Source: a bacterium (lineage in GTDB: Bacteria > Actinomycetota > Acidimicrobiia > Acidimicrobiales > CATQHL01). From it: 19,853 nt of DNA. A program made the position numbers and the translations under genes. Location: contig JAPONU010000240.1 in NCBI GenBank assembly GCA_026713745.1, positions 1 to 19,853 of the forward strand, given 5' to 3'. The notes beneath the pieces were generated by a model. The model worked only from the letters and a program-made list of their open reading frames with translations. It was not told the DNA's origin and made no database searches. Below, in pieces: positions 1-6,413 of this stretch (position 1 is the stretch's first letter; the number at the start of each line of letters is the position of its first letter).

Positions 1-1013
1 GCGATGGTCTCGCTGACGAAGCCGTCCAGGTTCAGGCGCCCCTGCAGGTACAGGTCGATGAGCATGGGGAAGTCGCGGCTGGGAAGGCAGTCGCCGTACC
101 AGGAGGACTTCAGCGCCCCGCCCCGGCCGAACACCTCGATGAAGGGCAACTCGATGGTGGCGGTGGGGTTCGGCACGCCCACCAGCACGACGGTGCCGGC
201 GAGGTCGCGAGCCTCGAAACACTGCCGGTAGGTCTCGGGCAGGCCAATGGCCTCGATGGCCACGTCCACGCCGTTGCCGCCGGTGAGTTCCCTTATGGCC
301 TCCACGGGGTCGGACTCGCGGCTGTTGACCGTGTGGGTGGCACCGAACTGCCGGGCCCACTCCAGCTTGCGGTCGTCGATGTCCACCGCCACGATTGTCG
401 AGGCGCCGGCCAGGCGGGCACCCTCGATCGCGGCGTCGCCCACTCCCCCGCAACCGAACACGGCCACCGAGTCGCCCCGACCCACACCGCCGGTGGTCAT
501 GGCGGCGCCCAGCCCGGCCATGACCCCGCAGCCCAGCAACCCGGCCGCAGCCGCGCTGGCCTCGGGGTTCACCTTCGTCGCCTGACCTGCGGCAACCAGC
601 GTCTTCTCCACGAACGCCCCGATGCCCAGCGCCGGCGACAACTTGGTGCCGTCTGCCAGGGTCATCGGCTGGTTGGCGTTGTGGGTGGCGAAGCAGTACT
701 GGGAGCGTCCCCGGGCGCACGACCGGCACTGACCACAGACGGCCCGCCAGTTGATGATCACGAAATCGCCGGGCGCCACCTCATCGACGCCCGGGCCGAC
801 CGCCTCCACGATGCCCGCGGCCTCGTGGCCCAGCAGGAACGGGAATTCGTCGTTGATGGCCCCCTCGCGGTAGTGCAGGTCGGTGTGGCACACCCCGCAG
901 GCCTGTATGGCCACGAGCGCCTCACCGGGGCTCGGGTCGGGCACCAGGATCGTCTCCATCTCCACCGGCGCGCCCTTCGACCGGGCGATCACACCTCGCA
1001 CGCTCTGCACCAT
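1..1013 (-). CDS. mscR: S-(hydroxymethyl)mycothiol dehydrogenase (zinc alcohol dehydrogenase family), 3' end outside window
   Basis: Mycothiol-dependent formaldehyde dehydrogenase: NAD-dependent oxidation of S-hydroxymethyl-mycothiol in cytoplasmic formaldehyde detoxification. I translated the minus strand by hand: 337 codons from ATG 1013 to the window edge, against about 361 residues for the family, so some 24 C-terminal residues are outside. Visible: catalytic-zinc region GVCHTD (Cys42) and GHEAAG (His63, Glu64); the four-cysteine structural zinc loop CGQCRSCARGRSQYC; Rossmann motif GCGGVG; and the segment GGALKSSWYGDCLPSRDFP, which I associate with the mycothiol/class III subgroup rather than generic alcohol dehydrogenases. 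The start is supported by a strong Shine-Dalgarno six bases upstream. The gene lies 194 bp downstream of ftsX on the same strand and could be read from it. Mycothiol occurs in Actinobacteria, so this is also a taxonomic hint. Subfamily choice rests on remembered motifs. Confidence 0.88.
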   Translation of the reverse strand, partial: MVQSVRGVIARSKGAPVEMETILVPDPSPGEALVAIQACGVCHTDLHYREGAINDEFPFLLGHEAAGIVEAVGPGVDEVAPGDFVIINWRAVCGQCRSCARGRSQYCFATHNANQPMTLADGTKLSPALGIGAFVEKTLVAAGQATKVNPEASAAAAGLLGCGVMAGLGAAMTTGGVGRGDSVAVFGCGGVGDAAIEGARLAGASTIVAVDIDDRKLEWARQFGATHTVNSRESDPVEAIRELTGGNGVDVAIEAIGLPETYRQCFEARDLAGTVVLVGVPNPTATIELPFIEVFGRGGALKSSWYGDCLPSRDFPMLIDLYLQGRLNLDGFVSETI

Positions 1014-1019
1014 TGTGGG

Positions 1020-1028
1020 CCTCCCTCC
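1020..1028 (-). promoter_or_regulatory. Ribosome binding site of mscR
   Basis: Read on the minus strand this is GGAGGGAGG, ending six bases before the ATG at 1013. It is the best Shine-Dalgarno match in the window and fixes the mscR start. Confidence 0.8.
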
Positions 1029-1150
1029 GTGACTCCGACCGAATCACCGGCAGATTAGCCCCAAGGCCACCACCGGGCCCGGCCGGGCGCCACCGACAAC
1101 CGAGGGAGGGAGCCCGGGGGCCGGCCGGCGGAGCGATTTCGCCAGACGCT

Positions 1151-1198
1151 CCCGACCGGACAGAGCAACCCCGACCGGACAGAGCAACCCCGACCGGG
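1151..1198. repeat. 19-bp tandem repeat, about 2.5 copies
   Basis: The unit CCCGACCGGACAGAGCAAC begins at 1151 and again at 1170, and a third partial copy (CCCGACCGG) begins at 1189. Full copies are identical. It lies between the ftsX stop and mscR, 10 bases from the ftsX stop codon. No obvious stem-loop or T-run, so I do not call it a terminator. Confidence 0.85.
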
Positions 1199-1207
1199 CG
1201 GCTGTGG

Positions 1208-2101
1208 CTAGACGTCGAGGAAGCGGCCCACCGCGAACAGCGAGCCCACCACCCCCACCGCCGCCCCGATCCCGGTGACGAGCAGGGAGGTGTTCCATAC
1301 CACGGCGCTGTCCACCACCAGCGACCGCAGCAACTCCAGATAGTCGTCCTGCACGAACCCGGCCATCAGGTTGTTCATCAGGAAGAGCATCGGGATCGCC
1401 AGCGCCCCGCCGATGACGCCCTGGATGGTTCCCTCCACCATGAACGGCAATCGCACGTACCAGTTGGACGCGCCCACCAACTTCATCACTTCGATGTCCT
1501 GGCGTCGGGCGAAGATGGCGGTGCGGATGGTGTTGGCGATAAGCATCAGAGCGGCCAGCAGCACCACGATGGCGATGATGAGCACGAAGACGCTGACCTT
1601 CTGGCTGTTCTGCTGGAGCGTGCGGATGACCTCCACCGGCAGCGTCACCTGGCGCACCCCTGGTCGGGTGTCGAACTGCGCCGCCAGCGCCTCGATCACA
1701 TCCGCGTCGTCAACGGTGGGTTTCACCCGGTAGGAGGGCGGGAGGATCTCCGGGGTGACGTTCTCGATGAGTTCGGGTCGGTCGGCGAACTCGGTGATGA
1801 ACTCGTTGTAGGCGCCCTGCTGGTCGACGAAGTCGTAGCCGCCGATCTCGGGGTTCTCGTCGAGGGCGCCCCGGATGGCGGCGTGCTGCGCCTCGGTGGC
1901 ATCGGCGTTCATGAACACGATGAACTCGATGCCGCCGCGCCACCGCCCCGTGGCCTGCTCGACACCCTCACGGATCAGCAGCGACGAGCCGAACAGCGTC
2001 AGCGAGACCCACACGGCGACGATCGTGGCGGCGAAGAGGGTGACGTTCCAGCGCAGGTTGCCCCGCGTCTCGCGGAAGACGTAGCCGAGCGAGAGTGCCA
2101 A
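1208..2101 (-). CDS. ftsX: Cell division protein FtsX
   Basis: Permease-like partner of FtsE. FtsEX uses ATP hydrolysis inside the cell to activate peptidoglycan hydrolases outside during division; it is a mechanotransmitter, not a transporter. The 297-residue product has the family layout: short cytoplasmic N-terminus, TM1 at about residues 22-42, an extracytoplasmic domain of about 130 residues, then TM2 near 175-197, TM3 near 215-240 and TM4 near 265-290. Length is normal for actinobacterial FtsX. The start is TTG at 2101; the first residues (ALSLGYVFRETRGNLRWN) match the usual FtsX N-terminus, so a later start would cut the family domain. It follows ftsE by 9 bases, and the sequence GGGAC next to the ftsE stop may be its ribosome binding site, so translation is probably coupled to ftsE. 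Confidence 0.95.
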   Translation of the reverse strand: MALSLGYVFRETRGNLRWNVTLFAATIVAVWVSLTLFGSSLLIREGVEQATGRWRGGIEFIVFMNADATEAQHAAIRGALDENPEIGGYDFVDQQGAYNEFITEFADRPELIENVTPEILPPSYRVKPTVDDADVIEALAAQFDTRPGVRQVTLPVEVIRTLQQNSQKVSVFVLIIAIVVLLAALMLIANTIRTAIFARRQDIEVMKLVGASNWYVRLPFMVEGTIQGVIGGALAIPMLFLMNNLMAGFVQDDYLELLRSLVVDSAVVWNTSLLVTGIGAAVGVVGSLFAVGRFLDV

Positions 2102-2110
2102 GATCCGTCC

Positions 2111-2788
2111 CTAGGAGTAGCGGCCCTTGGCCTCGTCGGCGGTCAACCGACCCCGGTCCAGGCGCAGCACCCGCCTCCGGGCGGCGTTGACGATGTTCTG
2201 GTCGTGGGTGGCCATGACCACCGTCGTGCCGCGCTTGTTGATCTCGGCGAGCAGCCGCATGATGCCGTTGGAGGTGTCACCGTCGAGGTTTCCAGTGGGC
2301 TCATCGGCCAGCAGGATGGGCGGGCGGTTGACGAAGGCTCGAGCAATGGAGACCCGCTGCTGCTCGCCCCCGGACAATTCGTGCGGGAAACTATGGGTCT
2401 TCTTCGACAGCCCAACCAGTTCCAGCAACGAGGGAACCTGGGTGCGGACCTGCTGGCGGGAGCGCCCGGTGACCTCGAGAGCGAACGCCACGTTCTCGTA
2501 GACGGTCCTGTTGGGCAACAGCTTGAAGTCCTGGAAGATGCAGCCCACCAGCCGGCGTAGCTTCGGGACGCTGGAGCGAGGCAGCGCTCCGACTTCCTTG
2601 CCGGCGATCCACACCGCGCCCTGATCGGCGGTCTCCTGGCGGTTCAAGAGCTTGAGGAACGTGGACTTGCCCGACCCCGAGGGTCCCACCAGGAATATGA
2701 ACTCGCCCTTGGTGATCTTGCAGGAAACGCTGTACAGGGCCAGGACCTCGCCCTTGTAGATCTTGGTGACCTGATCCAACTCGATCAT
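2111..2788 (-). CDS. ftsE: Cell division ATP-binding protein FtsE
   Basis: ABC-type ATPase that drives FtsX at the divisome. The 225-residue protein has Walker A GPSGSGKS (residues 35-42), the Q-loop region FQDFKLLPNRTVYENV, the ABC signature LSGGEQQRVSIARA (about 139-152), Walker B ILLADEPTGNLD and the switch region MATHDQ. DFKLLPNRTV with the short single-domain length is typical of FtsE. Start ATG at 2788 gives the standard MIELDQVTKIY opening; there is no good Shine-Dalgarno, so the mRNA may be leaderless or weakly initiated. It is first in the ftsE-ftsX pair and divergent from the betaine transporter at 2996, sharing a 207-bp intergenic region. Elsewhere in Gram-positive bacteria prfB/secA would lie near here; in this genome they are 10 kb away. 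Confidence 0.96.
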   Translation of the reverse strand: MIELDQVTKIYKGEVLALYSVSCKITKGEFIFLVGPSGSGKSTFLKLLNRQETADQGAVWIAGKEVGALPRSSVPKLRRLVGCIFQDFKLLPNRTVYENVAFALEVTGRSRQQVRTQVPSLLELVGLSKKTHSFPHELSGGEQQRVSIARAFVNRPPILLADEPTGNLDGDTSNGIMRLLAEINKRGTTVVMATHDQNIVNAARRRVLRLDRGRLTADEAKGRYS

Positions 2789-2821
2789 GAGACGCCGGCC
2801 TGCCGCACTCCGCCCATCAAT

Positions 2822-2841
2822 CTCCGACTCGCTCCGACTCC
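2822..2841. repeat. Two copies of a 10-bp direct repeat in the divergent ftsE/proV intergenic region
   Basis: CTCCGACTCG is followed directly by CTCCGACTCC, a period of 10 bp or one helical turn. It sits 34 bp upstream of the ftsE start and about 155 bp upstream of proV. It could be a regulator contact site or chance in GC-rich DNA; nothing else supports a role. Confidence 0.4.
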
Positions 2842-2939
2842 ACGCTGCGCCGGGTCCGTGCCGGCCCGATCACGCTACCACCGCGCCCGCGAAGGGCAGC
2901 GGAATCCACAACGCCCGGACGCGGCGAGGTCGCCTGGGT

Positions 2940-2945
2940 TAGCAT
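2940..2945 (+). promoter_or_regulatory. Candidate -10 element for the proV-proW operon
   Basis: TAGCAT fits the actinobacterial TANNNT pattern and lies 50 bp before the proV ATG, in the only intergenic region upstream of the operon. No convincing -35 box is present at 16-19 bp, so this is a weak call. Confidence 0.25.
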
Positions 2946-2995
2946 GCCGCCGTGCCTCTCTCGAGACGCCGGAGCCGGGCCGAGAACCGATAGCC

Positions 2996-4219
2996 ATGTC
3001 CCACAACGGCGACGAAGTCATCATCCTCGACGGGGTCTACAAGATCTTCGGCCCCCAGCCCCGCGGGCGCGCCTTCGATCTGCTGCGCTCGGGCATGTCC
3101 AAGGACGAGGTACAGGCCGAGACCGGGCACGTGGTGGGCCTCGACAACGTGAGCTTCAGCGTTCGGCGGGGCGAGGTGTTCGTGGTGATGGGGCTGTCGG
3201 GGTCGGGCAAGTCCACCGCAATGCGCACGGTCAACAAGCTGATCGACATCACCGCCGGGCAGATCAGCGTCGCCGGCACCGACGTGCAGGCGCTCGAGGG
3301 CTCCGAGTTGCAGGCGTTCCGGCGCACGCACATGGGCATGGTCTTCCAGCACTTCGCGCTCTTCCCGCACCGCAACGTCATCGACAACGTGGGATACGGG
3401 CTGAAGGTGCAGGGCGTGGCGCGCGACAAGCGCAATGCGGCGTCCATGCGGGCCCTGTCGCTGGTGGGGCTCGGCCCGTACGCCTACAACATGCCAGCGG
3501 AACTCTCCGGCGGGATGCAGCAGCGGGTCGGCCTGGCCCGCGCCCTGGCCTCCGACCCCGAGATCCTGCTCATGGACGAGGCCTTCAGCGCTCTCGACCC
3601 CCTCATCCGGCGCCAGATGCAGGACGAGATGATGGAGATCCAGAGCGAACTCCAGAAGACGATCCTGTTCATCACCCACGACCTCAACGAGGCGCTGCGC
3701 ATCGGCGACCGGGTGTGCATCATGAAGGACGGCGCCGTCGTGCAGGTGGGCACTCCCACCGAGATCCTGACCGAGCCCGCCACCGGGTACGTGGCCGAGT
3801 TCGTGCAGGACGTGGATCAGGGTCGCGTGATCCTGGTGCGCGAGGTGATGCTCCCGCCCGCACCGGTGACGGCCGACATGACGTTGGAGTCGGCGTTGGC
3901 GGCGTTGGGTGACCGAGCGGGCGCCTTCGTGGTCGACCGGCGGGGCGCGCCGACGGCCGTGCTGACGGCCGCCGATGCGGTGCGCGCGGCCGCCGAGGGT
4001 GCGACCGACGTCGCCGCCGCGATGCGGACCGACTTCGACACCTGCTCCTGTGACAACTCCCTCAACGAGGTGTACTCCCTGGCGGGCAAGGGGCTGCCGA
4101 TCGCGGCCTGCGAGGACTCCGGAACCCTCCTGGGCAACCTCGACCCGCGTCTCATCATGGAGGAGATGGGGCGAGTCGAGAGCCTCTCGGAGCGCTTCGA
4201 GCGAGAGGTGTACATGTGA
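2996..4219 (+). CDS. proV: Glycine betaine/proline ABC transporter, ATP-binding subunit with CBS domains
   Basis: Cytoplasmic ATPase energising uptake of quaternary-amine osmolytes (ProU/OpuA type). The 407-residue protein has Walker A GLSGSGKS (residues 66-73), Q-loop VFQHFALFPHRNV, signature LSGGMQQRVGLARAL (from residue 170), Walker B ILLMDEAFSALDP (from 190) and switch FITHDLNEAL. The C-terminal 120 or so residues (REVMLPPAPVTADMTLESAL onward) form a tandem CBS region as in ProV/OpuAA, where such domains sense ionic strength or nucleotides. The open frame extends upstream to 2858, but ATG 2996 is preferred because homology begins at DEVIILDGVYKIFG. Its stop overlaps the permease start by four bases (GTGA), so the two are translationally coupled. 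Substrate beyond the betaine/proline class cannot be read from the ATPase. Confidence 0.95.
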   Translation: MSHNGDEVIILDGVYKIFGPQPRGRAFDLLRSGMSKDEVQAETGHVVGLDNVSFSVRRGEVFVVMGLSGSGKSTAMRTVNKLIDITAGQISVAGTDVQALEGSELQAFRRTHMGMVFQHFALFPHRNVIDNVGYGLKVQGVARDKRNAASMRALSLVGLGPYAYNMPAELSGGMQQRVGLARALASDPEILLMDEAFSALDPLIRRQMQDEMMEIQSELQKTILFITHDLNEALRIGDRVCIMKDGAVVQVGTPTEILTEPATGYVAEFVQDVDQGRVILVREVMLPPAPVTADMTLESALAALGDRAGAFVVDRRGAPTAVLTAADAVRAAAEGATDVAAAMRTDFDTCSCDNSLNEVYSLAGKGLPIAACEDSGTLLGNLDPRLIMEEMGRVESLSERFEREVYM

Positions 4220-6342
4220 GCATCCTCGCTCAGTCCCCCCAGCCGGGGGTTGGCGACAACGCCGTCCTCGACCAGTGGGACGTACCGTTCGGGGCGTGGA
4301 TCACGCAGATGGTCAGCTGGATCGACCAGAACCTGGCCCCAGTCCTGGACGTGATCGAATGGCCGTTCACATTCCTCTTCCGCAACTTCGTGAACGGACC
4401 GGCGCACCATCCCTGGTGGGAGATCGCCGACATGCCCTGGATCGCGGTCTGCGTGGCGTTCCTGGTCATTGGCATGTTCACCCGCAACCTCAGGGTCGGC
4501 GTCTCCGTCGCACTGGCCCTCGCCCTGTGCGGCATCCTCGGCACCGAGTACTGGAAGGAGACGGTGATCACCCTGGGCATCATCGTCGTCGCCGTAGTGC
4601 TCTGCGCCGTCATCGGCATCCCCCTGGGCATCCTGTGCGGTCGCTTCGACGGGGCGTGGAACGTCGTCCGGCCCGTTCTGGACGCCATGCAGGTGGTGCA
4701 CCCGTTCATCTACATGCTGCCGATCATCTTCTTCTTCGGCATCGGCGCGGAGCCGGCCACGATGGTGACGATGGTGTTCGCCCTCCCACCGCTCATACGA
4801 CTCACCAATCTCGGCATCCGCCAGGTGCCTGCCGACGTGGTCGAGGCCAGCAGGGCCTACGGCGCCTCCGAGGGCCGCGTGCTGCGCGACGTGCAACTCC
4901 CCTTGGCCCGCCCGGCCATCATGACCGGACTCAACCAGACACTTCTGCTGTCGATCTCCATGCTGGGCATCGCCGCCATCATGGCCTCGGGCGGTCTGGG
5001 GCGGCCGGTTTTCCAGGCCGTGCAGAACCTCGACACGGCGCAGGCCGCCTCGTCCGGACTTGCGCTGTTCATCGTGGCGGTGGTTCTGGACCGCATCTCC
5101 CAGTCCGAGGCCAGTGACGGGGAGTATCTGCTGACTCGCATTCGCAAGGCGTGGAGGCATCGCCTCAACCCTGAGGCGCTGCTCCCGACGGCGGCCACCA
5201 TCGGAGCGGTGGCGGCGACGGAGGCCAAGTCTGCTCCGGTCGACGCGGCTGAGCGCCGCGGCGCCACCCTGGCCCTGGCGGGAGCGGTGCTGGGCGTGGT
5301 CTCGGTGTTCATGACCTGGGGTTCCGACTCGGGGCTGATCTCGGGGTACGGCCGCTTCGTCGATCAGGACCTGGCCGGGCGGAGCTTCAATGGTCTTGGC
5401 GCGGAGGGCGGCTCGGTCTACGGATACGCGGTCCTGGCCTTCAGCCTGCTGGCGGGCGCAGCAGCGCTGGTGACGTTGCGGAAGCCCGGATGGGGCGCCC
5501 GCTGGCTCGGCGCCGACGGCGCCCTGGTGTTCGCCCTCGGCGGGGTGGTCTCGGCAGGCGCCTACCTCTGGGCGACGCCCCACGGCGCCAATGCCGCCTA
5601 CAGCGACGGCATCGGAGCCTGGCTGGCGCTGGTCGGCACGGCCATCGCAGCCGTTGGAGCCATGTTCTGGTTGCGGTCCGCCCCGTTCGCGCCCCGGCGC
5701 CCGCTGGTCAGAACGGTGGCGACGGGCCGGATCGTGGGGACCATTGCAGCCGCTGCCGTCGTTGTGATCGCCGGCTTCTCGGGCTGGACCTTCGACGAGC
5801 GCGCGGAATCGGTCATAACCCCCGAGTTGGCCGCGGAGATCGAGGAGCTGAGGCGCCAGGCAGAAGAAGATCCGGCCGGGAGCACCGAGGCGACGCTGAA
5901 GATGACCGCGCTCATCAACCAGGCGCAGCGCACCGAGAAGATCATCACCGACGGGTTCAGTTCCCGCGGGCCTCAGTTCGGTTACCTGGCTCTCATCGTC
6001 GTCGCTATGGGTACGGCCTTCTCACTCCTGGCGTCGGGCCTGTTCGGCCACGACGAACGGCGCAAGTGGATCTGGAGCGCCGCCACCGCCGGAGCCTCAG
6101 TGGGCTTGATCATGATCGCCTTCAACTGGATCGGCAGTCTCACCCGGGTCGCCGATGCCAAGCTGGTCAGCGGGGCGGGAGCCTTCCTGTGCCTCATGGC
6201 CGGACTGACTCTCCTGATGACGACGCGCTCGGTACTCGGTGAGTTCCGCCGGTCCGAGGTGTACGTCGAGATCGACAACGGGAACGCCACCGATCCCGAT
6301 CCAGCCGGGGGCGCGTACCTCTCGGCACAGGCGGCCGACTAG
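4216..6342 (+). CDS. proW: Glycine betaine/proline ABC transporter permease with long extra C-terminal membrane region
   Basis: Membrane subunit of the ProU-type importer. Residues 1 to about 295 of 708 form the usual permease: hydrophobic segments, the coupling (EAA-type) loop EASRAYGASEGRVLRDVQLP near 207-232, and INQT-like GLNQTLLLSISMLGIAAIMASGGLG typical of ProW/OpuAB, here split across positions 4927-5002. Usual family length is about 280-350 residues. After a linker, residues about 345-670 add roughly eight hydrophobic segments (near 347-363, 401-421, 434-453, 466-486, 504-526, 587-611, 618-640, 648-670). A charged stretch rich in Glu, Arg and Lys (about 527-586) lies between the fifth and sixth. 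I recognise no known domain in the extension. Start GTG 4216 overlaps the proV stop. The frame is open throughout and codon style is uniform, so this is not obviously an assembly fusion. Confidence 0.9.
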   Translation: MSILAQSPQPGVGDNAVLDQWDVPFGAWITQMVSWIDQNLAPVLDVIEWPFTFLFRNFVNGPAHHPWWEIADMPWIAVCVAFLVIGMFTRNLRVGVSVALALALCGILGTEYWKETVITLGIIVVAVVLCAVIGIPLGILCGRFDGAWNVVRPVLDAMQVVHPFIYMLPIIFFFGIGAEPATMVTMVFALPPLIRLTNLGIRQVPADVVEASRAYGASEGRVLRDVQLPLARPAIMTGLNQTLLLSISMLGIAAIMASGGLGRPVFQAVQNLDTAQAASSGLALFIVAVVLDRISQSEASDGEYLLTRIRKAWRHRLNPEALLPTAATIGAVAATEAKSAPVDAAERRGATLALAGAVLGVVSVFMTWGSDSGLISGYGRFVDQDLAGRSFNGLGAEGGSVYGYAVLAFSLLAGAAALVTLRKPGWGARWLGADGALVFALGGVVSAGAYLWATPHGANAAYSDGIGAWLALVGTAIAAVGAMFWLRSAPFAPRRPLVRTVATGRIVGTIAAAAVVVIAGFSGWTFDERAESVITPELAAEIEELRRQAEEDPAGSTEATLKMTALINQAQRTEKIITDGFSSRGPQFGYLALIVVAMGTAFSLLASGLFGHDERRKWIWSAATAGASVGLIMIAFNWIGSLTRVADAKLVSGAGAFLCLMAGLTLLMTTRSVLGEFRRSEVYVEIDNGNATDPDPAGGAYLSAQAAD

Positions 6343-6355
6343 TCTCACCTGCACT

Positions 6356-6379
6356 AGAGGTCCACCGCGGTGGACCTCT
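6356..6379 (+). terminator. Perfect 24-bp palindrome between permease and first binding protein
   Basis: AGAGGTCCACCG is followed at once by its exact reverse complement CGGTGGACCTCT, then TTTCC. As RNA it makes a long GC-rich hairpin with a minimal loop, 14 bp after the proW stop and 35 bp before the binding-protein start. It may act as a partial terminator, an RNA-stabilising hairpin that raises binding-protein output over the membrane subunits, or a protein operator. The T-run is short, so full termination is doubtful. Confidence 0.65.
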
Positions 6380-6395
6380 TTCCGGACAACGTCGT

Positions 6396-6408
6396 TCACG
6401 GGGAGATC
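6396..6408 (+). promoter_or_regulatory. Conserved leader with ribosome binding site of the first binding protein
   Basis: TCACGGGGAGATC contains the GGGGAG Shine-Dalgarno (6400-6405) and ends 5 bases before the ATG at 6414. The identical 13-mer occurs before the second binding protein at 8210-8222, showing that the duplication included the translation start region. Confidence 0.7.
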
Positions 6409-6413
6409 TCACC

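Noticed and set aside
1013..2560. 515-codon plus-strand frame across ftsX and ftsE
   Set aside because: It is antisense to two clear genes, is rich in His, Gln, Asp and Gly as expected for GC-rich shadow frames, and has no motif.
3817..5583. 588-codon minus-strand frame opposite proV and proW
   Set aside because: Shadow frame of the transporter genes; composition is His/Arg/Gly/Asp-rich without any domain.
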